Notes: generated by a model from the letters alone, not told the origin. 64,000 nucleotides of DNA from Duganella sacchari (GCF_900143065.1 NZ_FRCX01000001.1:434001-498000); one strand, 5' to 3'; positions 35,679 to 45,166 are shown, numbered from the stretch's first letter. Made by a program: numbers and translations.

Positions 35679-37118
35679 ATGGCCTGGCTGCGCGCCCCGT
35701 CACGCCGCGTCGGTCCCGGCAGCCTGCGCGGCCAGCTATTGCGCTGGCTGCTGGGGCCTTTGCTGGTATTGGTGGCGCTGAACACCATCTCGGTCTACCG
35801 CAATGCGCTGGATGCCGCCGATGTGGCGTATGACCGCTCGCTGCTGGCGTCCACGCGCGCACTGGCGGAGCGCGTCTCGGTGGTGGACGGCAAAGTCGTG
35901 GCCGATGTGCCCTACGTCGCGCTGGACAGCTTCGAAACCGACACGCTGGGCCGCATCTACTACAAGGTCACCGGGATTGCCGGCGAAACCGTGTCCGGCT
36001 ACAGCGACCTGCCGCCGGTGCCAGCCAACGTGCCGCGCTCGGAAGCCTATCCGGCGCTGGTGCGCTTTTACCACGCCAACTACAACGGCCAGCCGGTCCG
36101 CATCGCCGCGCTGCTGCAGCCCGTGTATGACGATTCCATGCGCGGCATCGCACTGATCCAGGTGGGCGAAACACTGGAAGCGCGGCGTGTGCTGTCCAAC
36201 CAGATCCTGTTCGATACGCTGACATGGCAAGCCTTGCTGCTGGCCGCCGTGGCGCTGCTGGTGTGGTTTGCGGTGCGCCTCGTGCTGCAGCCGCTGATGC
36301 AGCTGAAGAGCGCTGTCGAAACGCGCGGTCTGAATGACGCATCCGACGTTGATCCGACGCTGGTGCACAAGGAGGTGCGCCCGCTGGTGGCCGCATTGAA
36401 CAGCTCCCGCTCGCGCATGCACATGCTGATCAACAGCCAGCGCCGCTTCATCGCCGACGCCTCGCACCAGCTGCGCACACCGCTGACCGTATTGAAAACC
36501 CAGGCCGAACTGGCGCTGCGCGAATTCGACAAGGCAGGCGCCGATCCGGCCGCGCTGCGCGAGATCGTCTACAGCATGGCGGCCACCACCGACTCCACCG
36601 TCAACCTGGCCAACCGCCTGCTGACGCTGGCCCGCATTGAACATCGCGGCGAGGACAGCACCGCGCCGGTTTCACTGCACGACCTCGCCCGCCAGGTCGG
36701 CCTGGAACTGGCGATTGCCGCTGTCGCCAGAAACATCGACCTGTCGCTGGAGGCCGAGCAGGAAGGCACCGTCCACGGCCAGGCCTTGCTGCTGCACGAG
36801 ATGCTGGCCAATCTGGTGGACAACGCGCTGCGCTACACGCCGCAAGGCGGCACCGTCATCTTGCGCGTGAACGAAGGCGCGGACAGCGTCACGCTGGAAG
36901 TCGAGGACAGCGGCCCCGGTATCGCCGCTGCCGAACGCGAACGCGTCTTCGCGCCCTTCTACCGCGCCGCCGCCACGCTGGAACGCAATCCCGGCGGCCA
37001 TGGCCTCGGCCTCGCCATCGTGCGCGACATCGCCACGCTGCACGGCGCCACCCTCCAACTCGACGACGCGGCCGGCGGCCAGGGACTGAAGATCAGGATT
37101 ATCTTCGCGACGCGGTAA
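35679..37118 (+). CDS. tctE: TctE-like sensor histidine kinase
   Basis: 479 residues. TM1 is at about 18-38 and the periplasmic 2CSK_N-type sensor domain at about 40-180 contains DTLGRIYYKVTGIAGETVSG. TM2 is near 183-205, followed by a HAMP-like linker. The dimerisation helix has His263 in FIADASHQLRTPLTVL, with N (ANLVDNALRYTP), G1 (VEDSGPGI) and G2 (GLGLAIVRDIA) boxes. This domain order is that of TctE/BctE kinases, which sense carboxylates directly or through a Bug protein such as the one in the divergent operon. Confidence 0.88.
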   Translation: MAWLRAPSRRVGPGSLRGQLLRWLLGPLLVLVALNTISVYRNALDAADVAYDRSLLASTRALAERVSVVDGKVVADVPYVALDSFETDTLGRIYYKVTGIAGETVSGYSDLPPVPANVPRSEAYPALVRFYHANYNGQPVRIAALLQPVYDDSMRGIALIQVGETLEARRVLSNQILFDTLTWQALLLAAVALLVWFAVRLVLQPLMQLKSAVETRGLNDASDVDPTLVHKEVRPLVAALNSSRSRMHMLINSQRRFIADASHQLRTPLTVLKTQAELALREFDKAGADPAALREIVYSMAATTDSTVNLANRLLTLARIEHRGEDSTAPVSLHDLARQVGLELAIAAVARNIDLSLEAEQEGTVHGQALLLHEMLANLVDNALRYTPQGGTVILRVNEGADSVTLEVEDSGPGIAAAERERVFAPFYRAAATLERNPGGHGLGLAIVRDIATLHGATLQLDDAAGGQGLKIRIIFATR

Positions 37119-37146
37119 AATACGCGTCTGCATTTAAGGAAGACTC

Positions 37147-37488
37147 ATGATTAGCAAAGAAGATATGGTCACGCTGTTCGCGGACATGAAAGCCAACGCC
37201 CCCTGGGATATCAGCAAACCGCTGCTGTGGGGTTACTTTTTCGCCGACGCGGACAAGGCCAAGCTGGAAAAGGCTGCAGAGGAGCTGAAAGCCAAAGGCT
37301 ACCAGGTGGTCGGCATCTACGATTCCAAACCGGAAGCGGAAACCCCGGCCCTGTGGTGGCTGCACATCGAGAAAGTCGAGAAACACACGGTCGACACGCT
37401 GCACGCCCGCAACCAGGAGTTCTACAAGTTTGCCGACGAACACCAGCTTGAATCCTATGACGGCATGGATGTGGGTCCGGCAAACTAG
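37147..37488 (+). CDS. rraB: RraB-family ribonuclease E inhibitor
   Basis: 113 residues, acidic. Motifs are DMKANAPWDISKPLLWGYFF, AEELKAKGYQVVGIYDSKP, WWLHIEKVEKHT and the ending YDGMDVGP, which match RraB proteins that bind RNase E and restrain mRNA decay. The E. coli protein is somewhat longer at its termini. It appears to be a single gene with AAGGAAG-like bases before the ATG, between tctE and an ArsR gene. Confidence 0.85.
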   Translation: MISKEDMVTLFADMKANAPWDISKPLLWGYFFADADKAKLEKAAEELKAKGYQVVGIYDSKPEAETPALWWLHIEKVEKHTVDTLHARNQEFYKFADEHQLESYDGMDVGPAN

Positions 37489-37512
37489 AATTTTCGCGAC
37501 GGCCATATTCAC

Positions 37513-37535
37513 ATATCGGTAAATTCCGATATAAT
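37513..37535 (+). promoter_or_regulatory. ArsR operator overlapping the -10 box; leaderless start
   Basis: ATATCGG (37513-37519) and CCGATAT (37526-37532) are perfect arms around six bases. The -10 box TATAAT occupies 37530-37535, overlapping the right arm. Only six bases separate it from the arsR ATG at 37542, so transcription should begin at or next to the start codon. The same arms recur at 37861-37880. Confidence 0.75.
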
Positions 37536-37541
37536 CGTCGC

Positions 37542-37844
37542 ATGGAATTGCTCGACATATTCAAAGCCCTCTCAAACCGGACTCGCCTTGACATCTTGAA
37601 AGGCTTGAAAGATCCTGCGAAGAGTTTTCCGCCGCAGGATGAGGGCGACGTTCTCACGGTAGGCGTCTGCGTCAGCAGCATCCAGGAAGGCGTGGGGCTG
37701 TCGCAGTCCACGGTGTCCGACTACCTGGCCACACTGCAACGCGCGGGGCTGGTCGAGGCCAGGCGCATCGGCCAGTGGACCTACTACAAACGCAACGAAG
37801 CAACCATCAGTGCCCTGGCCGAGATCATCGGCAAAGAGCTGTAA
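37542..37844 (+). CDS. ArsR-family transcriptional repressor
   Basis: 100 residues. The winged helix-turn-helix starts MELLDIFKALSNRTRLDILK, with the recognition helix in GLSQSTVSDYLATLQRAGLV and the wing ARRIGQWTYYKRNEA. Only one Cys is present (VGVCVSS), so a classical metal thiolate site is unlikely; a redox or small-molecule signal is more probable. No ribosome-binding site fits before the ATG, in keeping with a leaderless mRNA. It is followed by a second matching operator and a quinone oxidoreductase gene, suggesting that it represses itself and that enzyme. Confidence 0.9.
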   Translation: MELLDIFKALSNRTRLDILKGLKDPAKSFPPQDEGDVLTVGVCVSSIQEGVGLSQSTVSDYLATLQRAGLVEARRIGQWTYYKRNEATISALAEIIGKEL

Positions 37845-37860
37845 AATTTTTTACCATTAT

Positions 37861-37880
37861 ATATCGATAATTCCCGATAT
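37861..37880 (+). promoter_or_regulatory. Second ArsR operator, in front of the oxidoreductase gene
   Basis: ATATCG (37861-37866) and CGATAT (37875-37880) enclose ATAATTCC. The 20-base element matches the one at 37513-37532 at nearly every position outside the centre. It lies 27 bases before the next ATG. Confidence 0.7.
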
Positions 37881-37907
37881 CCCTTTTTAACGAAATAAGG
37901 ATTTACC

Positions 37908-38900
37908 ATGCAAGCAATCGTACTCAACTCGTTTGGCGGCCCCGAAGCGTTCCAGCTGTGCGAAGTGGCAAAGCCCGTGCCGCAGGCGGGGCAAGTGCTG
38001 GTCCGGGTCCATGCCACCTCCATCAATCCGCTGGATTACCAGGTGCGCCGTGGCGACTATCCCGGCCTGGTGCCACTGCCGGCCATCACCGGGCACGACG
38101 TTTCCGGCGTGGTCGAGGCGGTAGGGCCGTGCGTGACGGCCTTCGCTCCCGGCGACGCCGTCTGGTACACCCCGCAAATCTTTGATGGCGCGGGAAGCTA
38201 CGCCGAGTACCACGTGGCCGCCGAAAGCATCGTCGGCAAGAAACCGCCCTCGCTGAGCCATCTGGAGGCGGCCAGCCTGACCCTGGTGGGCGGGACGGCG
38301 TGGGAAGCCCTGGTGGTGCGCGCCGCGCTGCGGGTAGGTGAAAGCGTGCTCATACACGGTGGCGCGGGCGGCGTCGGCCATGTGGCGATCCAGCTGGCCA
38401 AGGCCATGGGCGCACGGGTGTTCACCACGGTGCGCGCAGCAAACGCCAGCTTTGTGCGCGGGTTGGGCGCCGATGTGGTCATCGACTATGAACAGGAAGA
38501 CTATGTCGATGCCGTCCTGCGGGAAACACACGGCCACGGCGTTGACGTGGTGCTCGACACCATCGGCGGCAACACTTTGTCACGCAGCCCGGACGCACTG
38601 GCACAGCTGGGCAGGGTGGTCTCCATCGTGGACATCGCGCAGCCGCAAAACCTGATCCAGGCCTGGGGCAAGAACGCCAGCTACCACATGGTCTTCACCC
38701 GGCAAAACCGCGGCAAGCTGGATGAACTGAGCGCGCTGGTAGAACGCGGCCAGCTGCGCCCGCACGTGGGCGCCGTCTACCCGCTGGCCGACATCCCGCT
38801 CGCCCATGCCCGGCTGGAAAGCGCCAACAATGGCCTGCAAGGGAAAATCGCGATTGCCGTCGTGCCAGCGGAAGCGCGCTTCCGGTATCATTCGGTATGA
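37908..38900 (+). CDS. Zinc-independent MDR alcohol dehydrogenase / quinone oxidoreductase
   Basis: 330 residues of the medium-chain reductase superfamily. The GroES-like N-terminal domain contains [19 protein letters not shown] and [16 protein letters not shown]. The nucleotide-binding motif is [22 protein letters not shown], the AxxGxxG form of NADPH quinone oxidoreductases. The catalytic and structural zinc Cys clusters of true alcohol dehydrogenases are missing. It probably reduces quinones or reactive enals with NADPH. Controlled by the ArsR protein upstream and overlapping udk by four bases (ATGA). Confidence 0.9.
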   Translation: MQAIVLNSFGGPEAFQLCEVAKPVPQAGQVLVRVHATSINPLDYQVRRGDYPGLVPLPAITGHDVSGVVEAVGPCVTAFAPGDAVWYTPQIFDGAGSYAEYHVAAESIVGKKPPSLSHLEAASLTLVGGTAWEALVVRAALRVGESVLIHGGAGGVGHVAIQLAKAMGARVFTTVRAANASFVRGLGADVVIDYEQEDYVDAVLRETHGHGVDVVLDTIGGNTLSRSPDALAQLGRVVSIVDIAQPQNLIQAWGKNASYHMVFTRQNRGKLDELSALVERGQLRPHVGAVYPLADIPLAHARLESANNGLQGKIAIAVVPAEARFRYHSV

Positions 38901-39532
38901 ATACGATTTCTTTCCAACCGTTTATTATTGGTGTCGCTGGCGGTAGCGGCAGTGGCAAGTCAACAGTGTCCCAGCAAGTGCTGGCGTCATTTGGCGCTGA
39001 GATGGTCTCAGTCGTGATGCAGGACGACTACTACTGCGACCAGACCCATCTCACGCCTGAAGTCCGCCGCCAGCAGAACTACGACCATCCCCAGGCTTTC
39101 GACTGGCCGCTGCTGGTACAGCATGTCCAGTCCCTGCGCAACGGTGAAGCCATCGAGATGCCGGAGTACGACTTCACGCTCGACAACCGCTCCAACCGCA
39201 CCATTCCCGTCAAACCAGCGCCGGTCATCGTCATCGAAGGCCTGTTTGCCCTCTATGACGAGGCCTTGCGCGACATGATGTCGCTGAAGATCTTTGTCGA
39301 CACCGCCTCGGACATCCGCTTCATCCGCCGCATGCAGCGGGATATCACGGAGCGCGGCCGCTCAGTGGAAAGCGTGGTCGGCCAGTACCTGGACACCGTA
39401 CGCCCGATGCACAAGCAATTCATCGAGCCGACCAAGCGCCACGCCGACCTGATTATTCCGCATGGCGCCAATGGCCCGGCGGTGGACATGATTACCACCA
39501 AGGTCGCCAGTGTGATCGGCCGGATCAAGTAG
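38897..39532 (+). CDS. udk: Uridine kinase
   Basis: 211 residues. Walker [10 protein letters not shown] at residues 15-23, the [12 protein letters not shown] and [13 protein letters not shown] substrate motifs, [20 protein letters not shown] and the R-R-x-x-R-D lid ([15 protein letters not shown]). It phosphorylates uridine or cytidine in pyrimidine salvage. Its ATG overlaps the oxidoreductase stop, so its expression may follow the ArsR switch, which is an unexpected pairing. Its 3' end overlaps the convergent chemoreceptor gene by eight bases. Confidence 0.9.
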   Translation: MNTISFQPFIIGVAGGSGSGKSTVSQQVLASFGAEMVSVVMQDDYYCDQTHLTPEVRRQQNYDHPQAFDWPLLVQHVQSLRNGEAIEMPEYDFTLDNRSNRTIPVKPAPVIVIEGLFALYDEALRDMMSLKIFVDTASDIRFIRRMQRDITERGRSVESVVGQYLDTVRPMHKQFIEPTKRHADLIIPHGANGPAVDMITTKVASVIGRIK

Positions 39533-41438
39533 TCCTGACCAGCGCGCGCGCACTGCCGCGCGCTTCCTCTTCCAGTTTAAAGACGCTCACCACCTTCGCC
39601 AGGTTGGCGGCTTGCTCCTGCAGCGAGCCGGCCGCCGCCGCGGCTTGTTCCACCAGCGCGGCGTTCTGCTGCGTCGAACTGTCGATCTCCGTCACCGCCA
39701 GATTCACCTGCGCGATGCCTTCGCTCTGCTCGTGGCTGGCCGAGACGATTTCGCCCATGATGCTGGTCACCTGTTCAACCGAGGTCACGATACGGCTCAT
39801 GGTGTCGCCCGCCTCGTCCACCAGCACGCTGCCGGCATCCACCTTCACCACCGAATCGTTAATCAGTTCCTTGATCTCCTTGGCCGCAGCAGCCGAGCGC
39901 TGCGCCAGCGTGCGGACTTCCGACGCCACCACGGCAAAGCCACGTCCCTGCTCACCCGCGCGCGCCGCTTCCACCGCCGCATTCAAGGCCAGGATATTGG
40001 TCTGGAACGCGATGCCGTCAATGACGGCAATGATGTCGACGATCTTGCGCGAGCTGTCCTTGATCGACTCCATGGTCTGCACCACGCGCCCCACCACCGC
40101 GCCACCTTCCGCCGCGATGCCGGCAGCCGACTGCACCAGCTGATTGGCCTCGCGCGCGCTGTCGGCATTCTGCGTCACGGTGGCCGTCAGCTGCTCCATT
40201 GCCGATGCGGTTTCTTCCAGGCTGGAGGCCTGCGCTTCCGTGCGCGAGGACAAGTCCAGATTGCCGCTGGCGATTTCGCTCGATGCGGTGGCGATCGTCT
40301 CGGTGCTGTCGCGCACCTGGCGGATGGTGCCGTTCAGCGACGACACGAAACGGTTAAAGCCATCCGCCAGCGCGCCGACTTCATCCTGGCTCTCCACCGG
40401 CATGCGGCGGCTCAGGTCGCCATTGCCGTCAGCGATCTCGCTAAGCAGCTGCGCCGCGCGCGCCACCGGTGCGGCAATCGCCATGCTCACCAGATAAATC
40501 ACAAACATGCCGATGCCTCCGCCCACCAGGCCACCTACCAGCGCGGAAATCGTCACTGAACGCGTCACCTGGCCCAGCACTTCGGCTTCCGGCACCTCCG
40601 CGATCACATACATATTCAGCTCAGGCAAAAACGACGACGCCACCAGGCGCTTGCCGTCCGGCGCGGAATACGCAGCGCTGGCGTAACGTTCGCCTTTCAA
40701 CAGTTCACCGCTCAACTTGTCGCTAAAGCCCGGCAGGTCCTTCATGAAGTGCTTGCCGTCGGCCAGCGCAGAATCGCGGTGCACGATCAGCATGCCGTTC
40801 GGCCGCGCCAGGTACACAAAGCCCGACTTGCCCACCTTGTAGCTGCGGATGGTTTCGGCCAGCTTGTCGACTGCCAGGCCCAGGCTGGTGATGCCGGTCT
40901 TGCCGTCGCCCGCGTCAAAGCGCGTGTTGATGAAGACGTTGTAGCTGCTGGCGCCCGGTTCCTTGTCCAGATTCAGCGAGTAGCGCTTGCCACTGGCCAT
41001 GAAATCGTAAAACCAGTGGTCAGCCGCCGCGTTTTTGTCCAGCGTGCGGTTATAGCCCTTGTCGTCGTAGTATTTGCCGGTCGACGCCGACACCCACGAC
41101 ACCGCTGCCGCCCCCGTGCTGCGGCGCATGCTGGTCGCGTAGGCCTTCCACGCATCCTGGCCGCTATCGGGCAAACCGGCTTTTTCCCAGTCCAGCAAAA
41201 ATGTGTTGGCTGAAATCGACAATGCGGCCGCCAGCGGCTCGCCGATCTGGCGCTGGATGTCGTTGCGGATCTCGCCGATCTCCGCCGGCAGCTCCTGCGT
41301 CACCACCCGTTCGCGGATGCCGTTGCCCGTCATGACCACGCTCAGCGTGGCGGACACTACCAGAAACAGCAGCAGGCAACAGGCCATGCTGAGCATCAGC
41401 TTGTTACGGATAGACAGACGGCGCAAGAAGTCAGGCAT
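39525..41438 (-). CDS. Methyl-accepting chemotaxis protein with periplasmic Cache domain
   Basis: 637 residues. The ATG at 41438 follows GGGAG; a long upstream extension in frame was rejected. TM1 is at about 12-35. A large periplasmic double-Cache sensor lies at about 40-300 ([37 protein letters not shown]). TM2 ([20 protein letters not shown]) and HAMP follow. The signalling hairpin contains [20 protein letters not shown] and [15 protein letters not shown]. No C-terminal CheR/CheB tether pentapeptide is present. It reports a small-molecule ligand, probably an organic or amino acid, to CheA/CheW. Confidence 0.94.
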   Translation of the reverse strand: MPDFLRRLSIRNKLMLSMACCLLLFLVVSATLSVVMTGNGIRERVVTQELPAEIGEIRNDIQRQIGEPLAAALSISANTFLLDWEKAGLPDSGQDAWKAYATSMRRSTGAAAVSWVSASTGKYYDDKGYNRTLDKNAAADHWFYDFMASGKRYSLNLDKEPGASSYNVFINTRFDAGDGKTGITSLGLAVDKLAETIRSYKVGKSGFVYLARPNGMLIVHRDSALADGKHFMKDLPGFSDKLSGELLKGERYASAAYSAPDGKRLVASSFLPELNMYVIAEVPEAEVLGQVTRSVTISALVGGLVGGGIGMFVIYLVSMAIAAPVARAAQLLSEIADGNGDLSRRMPVESQDEVGALADGFNRFVSSLNGTIRQVRDSTETIATASSEIASGNLDLSSRTEAQASSLEETASAMEQLTATVTQNADSAREANQLVQSAAGIAAEGGAVVGRVVQTMESIKDSSRKIVDIIAVIDGIAFQTNILALNAAVEAARAGEQGRGFAVVASEVRTLAQRSAAAAKEIKELINDSVVKVDAGSVLVDEAGDTMSRIVTSVEQVTSIMGEIVSASHEQSEGIAQVNLAVTEIDSSTQQNAALVEQAAAAAGSLQEQAANLAKVVSVFKLEEEARGSARALVRTT

Positions 41439-41521
41439 GTAGGGCTCCCGGGCAGCTTCAGTAGTGAAATGAGCGTATCGAAACAAGCCACTCTGCGCAA
41501 GCAAAAGCTGGTGTTCAATCG

Positions 41522-41578
41522 AACGGGCTGTTGCGCCCGTTTGGCCATATGATTTCGTCAATATGGCCTTTTTATAAC
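41522..41578 (+). promoter_or_regulatory. Tandem inverted repeats and -10 box before the glrK-like gene
   Basis: AACGGGC-tgttgc-GCCCGTT (41522-41541) is followed by GGCCATAT-N10-ATATGGCC (41543-41568), then TTTTTATAAC. TATAAC (41573-41578) is a possible -10 box only five bases before the ATG at 41584, and no ribosome-binding site is visible. The second repeat plus T-run could be a terminator or an operator at the promoter. Confidence 0.4.
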
Positions 41579-41583
41579 CCACG

Positions 41584-43008
41584 ATGCTCTCGAAACTCTC
41601 GTTTCGCCAGCTGCTATTGGGCGTCTTTTTGCTGATCGCCGTGCTGCTGAGCGCCGCCTCGCTGCACGCGCTGTGGACGCTGGACCGCCTGGCGGCGCAC
41701 AGCCGCGATAGCGGACGCCACGCACTGGCCCTCACCGAAAACATCCAGCAACTGGCGGAACGCAGCGTCGCCATGACGCGCAGCGCGCGCCAGTATCTGG
41801 TGCTGGACGATCCGGCCTTCCGCAAGCGCTATGCCGACGCCTGGCGCGACGCCCAGCTGCTGCTGGATGCGGTCGCCACCGCCCTGCCCTACACGCCGCC
41901 GCCCGTGTTCGAACAATGGCGCGCTTCGGGCGAGCAGGCCTGGAATATCCTGCAAACGCCCTCGCGTCCGCGTTCCAGCGCCCGCCAGCAGGCGCTGGAA
42001 CGCGTGCTGGCGCCGCTGCCCGGCGTCAACGACCAGCTCGCCGAAGAGGCCAAACAGGAGGTGGAACGCCGCAACAGCCTGCTGCTGGCCGAACTGGATC
42101 AGCGGCGCGCCGTGCTCAAGGCGCAAGTGATAGGCTCCATTGTGCTGGCGGCGCTGCTGGCCGGCGGCTTCGGCTTGTGGCTGTCGCGTCCGCTGGAGCA
42201 GATCGAGCAGGCCATCGACACGCTGGGCGAGAACCGCTACGACCAGGCCATCGACGTGCGCGGCCCAAGCGATCTGCACCGCGTGGGCCAGCAGCTGAAT
42301 TGGCTACGCCAGCGCCTGGGCGATCTGGAGGCGGACAAGGCGCGCTTCCTGCGCCATATCTCGCACGAACTCAAGACGCCGCTGGCGGCCTTGCGTGAGG
42401 GCGTGGCCTTGCTGGAAGACGGCGTGGCTGGCGCGCTGTCGCCCAACCAGCGCGAGATCGCCGGCATCCTCAACCAGAACACGGTCGCGCTGCAATCGCA
42501 GATCGAAGCGCTGCTGCGCTACAACGCCGCCACCTTCGACGCCCAGCATGTGCAGCGCCAGCGCGTTGACATGAACAATCTGCTGACCCAGGCCATCGAC
42601 AGCCAGCGCCTGCAGTGGCAGGCAGCGCGGCTGACCGTCATTGCTGAAGGGCGGGCCAGTCCGATCACGGCCGATGCCGACAAAATGGCCATCGTGCTGG
42701 GCAACCTGCTATCGAACGCGGTGCGCTTCAGTCCTGCCGGCGGCCTGATCAGCTTCCGCCTCGGCGAACTCAACGACAAGCTGCTGCTCGATTGCGTTGA
42801 CCAGGGACCAGGCGTGGCGCCGGAAGACGCGGCGCGCATCTTTGAACCGTTTTACCAGGGACAGCGCCAGCCGCCCGGCGCGCGCCGGGGCAATGGCATC
42901 GGCCTGTCCATCGTGCATGAATACGTGGCCGCGCATGGCGGCGTCCTGAAACTGCTGCCGTCTGAACGGGGCGCCCACTTCCATCTTGAACTGCCTTATG
43001 AAAGCTAA
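41584..43008 (+). CDS. glrK: GlrK/QseE-like sensor histidine kinase
   Basis: 474 residues. TM1 is at about 8-30, a periplasmic four-helix-type region follows ([33 protein letters not shown]), and TM2 is near 182-200 ([19 protein letters not shown]). HAMP follows, then His261 in [20 protein letters not shown] and the ATPase boxes ([30 protein letters not shown]). Sequence and gene order (kinase, small lipoprotein, sigma-54 activator) match GlrK-QseG-GlrR of enterobacteria, an envelope-stress system. Confidence 0.88.
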   Translation: MLSKLSFRQLLLGVFLLIAVLLSAASLHALWTLDRLAAHSRDSGRHALALTENIQQLAERSVAMTRSARQYLVLDDPAFRKRYADAWRDAQLLLDAVATALPYTPPPVFEQWRASGEQAWNILQTPSRPRSSARQQALERVLAPLPGVNDQLAEEAKQEVERRNSLLLAELDQRRAVLKAQVIGSIVLAALLAGGFGLWLSRPLEQIEQAIDTLGENRYDQAIDVRGPSDLHRVGQQLNWLRQRLGDLEADKARFLRHISHELKTPLAALREGVALLEDGVAGALSPNQREIAGILNQNTVALQSQIEALLRYNAATFDAQHVQRQRVDMNNLLTQAIDSQRLQWQAARLTVIAEGRASPITADADKMAIVLGNLLSNAVRFSPAGGLISFRLGELNDKLLLDCVDQGPGVAPEDAARIFEPFYQGQRQPPGARRGNGIGLSIVHEYVAAHGGVLKLLPSERGAHFHLELPYES

Positions 43009-43561
43009 CTCCTGTCTCGTGCTGCTGGCCTGCCTGCCACTGGCAGCTTGCACCTTAAATTCGCCGATGCCGGCCGAACCGGCGCCGCTGCCGCCCCCAC
43101 CACAGGTGGTAGAAGTGGTAACGCCGCCGCCACCGCCGCCCGATGAGGTGGGGCCGCTGCTCAGCTATCACCAGAGCCTGCGGCGCATGAGCCAGGGCGA
43201 GCTGGTCAAGGAGCTGAGCGGCCTCGGCCTGCAACAGCGCAGTCCGCGCGTCGCCCTCCAGATGGGCATGGCGCTGATGCTCACGCGCGGCAGCGGCGAC
43301 CTGGCGCGCGCGCAGGCGCTGCTCGACAGCGTCGCCACTTCGGCCGATGTGGAGGCGGCGCCGTTCCGCGCGCTGGCGCAGCTGCTGTCCGCCAACTGCG
43401 CTGAAATGCGCCGGCTGTACGACCACACCGACCGCCTCACCGCGCAGCAGAAAGAAAGCCAGCGCCGCATCGACCAGCTCAATGACATGCTGGAAGGCCT
43501 GAAAGCCATCGAACGTACCTTGCCGGCCCGCCCGGCGTCCGGATCACAGGTGACCAAATGA
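42998..43561 (+). CDS. qseG: QseG-like outer-membrane lipoprotein
   Basis: 187 residues from the ATG at 42998, which overlaps the kinase gene by 11 bases; a TTG four codons earlier is less likely. The signal [18 protein letters not shown] gives a lipobox Cys18. A Pro-rich segment follows (PAPLPPPPQVVEVVTPPPPP), then a helical domain and a coiled-coil C-terminus (DRLTAQQKESQRRIDQLNDM). In enterobacteria QseG is the lipoprotein between the two glr genes and interacts with the kinase. Sequence conservation is low, so the name rests largely on position and architecture. Confidence 0.75.
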   Translation: MKANSCLVLLACLPLAACTLNSPMPAEPAPLPPPPQVVEVVTPPPPPPDEVGPLLSYHQSLRRMSQGELVKELSGLGLQQRSPRVALQMGMALMLTRGSGDLARAQALLDSVATSADVEAAPFRALAQLLSANCAEMRRLYDHTDRLTAQQKESQRRIDQLNDMLEGLKAIERTLPARPASGSQVTK

Positions 43562-44958
43562 GCACAACCCAAGGGCAAGGCGCCCACCTCCTGATCGTCG
43601 ATGACGACGATGACCTGCTGCGGCTGCTGTCGATGCGGCTCAACGCCAATGGCTACCGCGTCACGGCGGTCGGCAGCGCCGAGGCTGCGCTGGCGCGGCT
43701 GTCGATCGAACTGCCGCGCCTGGTCATCAGCGACATCCGCCTGCCCGACCGCGACGGCATGTGGCTGTTCCAGGAAATCCGCCGCAGCTATCCGGCGCTG
43801 CCAGTGATCCTGCTGACCGCGCACGGCACCATACCGGACGCGGTGGAAGCCACCACGCTGGGCGCCTACGCCTATCTGACCAAGCCGTTTGACGCCAAGC
43901 TGCTGCTGGAACGCATCAGCCAGGCCCTGAGCCTGGCAGCGCCAGCCGCGCACGCAGCCGAAGGCAACGAGGAATGGCGCTCGGCCATCATCAGCCGCAG
44001 CCAGGGCATGGACGAGCTGCTGGCGGAGGCGCGGCTGGTGGCCGCCTCCGACGCCAGCATCCTGATCCGTGGCGAAAGCGGCACCGGCAAGGAGCTGCTG
44101 GCGCAAGCCATCCACAAGGCCAGCCGCCGCGCCAAGGCGCCCTTCATTGCGGTCAATTGCGGCGCGATCCCGGAAGCGCTGCTGGAGTCCGAACTGTTCG
44201 GCCACGTCAAAGGCGCCTACACCGGCGCCGTGAGCAGCCGCGAGGGTTTGCTGCAGGCGGCGGATGGCGGCACGCTGTTTCTTGACGAGATTGGCGACAT
44301 GCCGCTGCTGCTGCAAGTCAAACTGCTGCGCGTGCTGCAGGAGCGCGTGGTACGCCAGCTGGGGTCGGATATCGCCAGACCGGTGGATATCCGCGTGCTG
44401 TCAGCCACCCACCGCGATCTCGACGCCGCCATGCTGGAAGGCCAGTTCCGTGAAGACTTGTACTACCGCCTCAACGTCATCACGCTGACCTTGCCGCCGC
44501 TGGCGCAGCGGCGCGAGGACATCGCCCCCATGGCCACGCAATTCCTGCAGACGCTGGCGGCCAAGTACGACAAGACCGTGCGCGGCTTCGCCCCCGATGC
44601 GCTGGAGGCGCTCACCACCTCGGCCTGGCCAGGCAATGTACGCCAGCTGTACAACGTCATCGAACACGTGTGTGCGCTGGCCACCGCGCCGCTGGTGCCC
44701 TTGTCGCTGGTGCAACGCGCGCTGCGCGTGCCGTCGCTGGAAGTGCTGAGCTACACGGAAGCGCGCCAGCGTTTCGAGCGCAATTACCTGGTTCAGCTGC
44801 TGAAACTCACGGATGGCAACGTGGCCGACGCTGCCCGTCTGGCCGAGCGCAACCGCACGGAGTTCTACCGTCTGCTGCAAAAGCATGAGCTGGACGCCAG
44901 CCTGTTCCGTGGCGATGTCGCCATCGAGCGACAAGAAGAGTCCGTTAAAAATCAATGA
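43558..44958 (+). CDS. glrR: GlrR/QseF-like sigma-54-dependent response regulator
   Basis: 466 residues. The receiver has Asp59 in LVISDIRLPDRDG. The AAA+ domain has Walker A GESGTGKE (172-179), the sigma-54 contact loop as GAYTGA (219-224, Tyr for the usual Phe) and GGTLFLDEIGDMPLLLQVKL (Walker B). The C-terminal Fis-type helix-turn-helix lies in LKLTDGNVADAARLAERNRT. It overlaps qseG by four bases. The sigma-54 promoter and TGTC-N10-GACA site immediately downstream make the BON gene a direct target. Confidence 0.92.
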   Translation: MSTTQGQGAHLLIVDDDDDLLRLLSMRLNANGYRVTAVGSAEAALARLSIELPRLVISDIRLPDRDGMWLFQEIRRSYPALPVILLTAHGTIPDAVEATTLGAYAYLTKPFDAKLLLERISQALSLAAPAAHAAEGNEEWRSAIISRSQGMDELLAEARLVAASDASILIRGESGTGKELLAQAIHKASRRAKAPFIAVNCGAIPEALLESELFGHVKGAYTGAVSSREGLLQAADGGTLFLDEIGDMPLLLQVKLLRVLQERVVRQLGSDIARPVDIRVLSATHRDLDAAMLEGQFREDLYYRLNVITLTLPPLAQRREDIAPMATQFLQTLAAKYDKTVRGFAPDALEALTTSAWPGNVRQLYNVIEHVCALATAPLVPLSLVQRALRVPSLEVLSYTEARQRFERNYLVQLLKLTDGNVADAARLAERNRTEFYRLLQKHELDASLFRGDVAIERQEESVKNQ

Positions 44959-44981
44959 CTTGGCAAATCGCGGCACGCCCG

Positions 44982-44999
44982 TGTCGCCGTTTCCCGACA
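44982..44999 (+). promoter_or_regulatory. GlrR upstream activating site TGTC-N10-GACA
   Basis: TGTC (44982-44985) and GACA (44996-44999) are separated by exactly ten bases, the consensus described for GlrR sites upstream of E. coli glmY. It lies about 95 bases before the -24 element, a normal enhancer distance. Only one copy is visible. Confidence 0.75.
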
Positions 45000-45093
45000 A
45001 AAACCCGGCAATCTGGCCGAAAAATCCACAAGGTTGTGATTTCCCATTAGAAATTCATATCTAAGTCATTGAATTAGAAAGAAAAATCAGAGC

Positions 45094-45109
45094 TGGCACG
45101 GGGTTTGCA
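45094..45109 (+). promoter_or_regulatory. Sigma-54 (-24/-12) promoter
   Basis: TGGCACG-GGGT-TTGCA matches the RpoN consensus at every conserved position. The GG (45095-45096) and GC (45107-45108) doublets are separated by ten bases. It is 58 bases before the BON-protein start codon. Confidence 0.92.
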
Positions 45110-45166
45110 AAGGAGTGGGTAACGTCACAGACGTTTTATCCTCAAACTCGATAAAGGAAGCAAATC

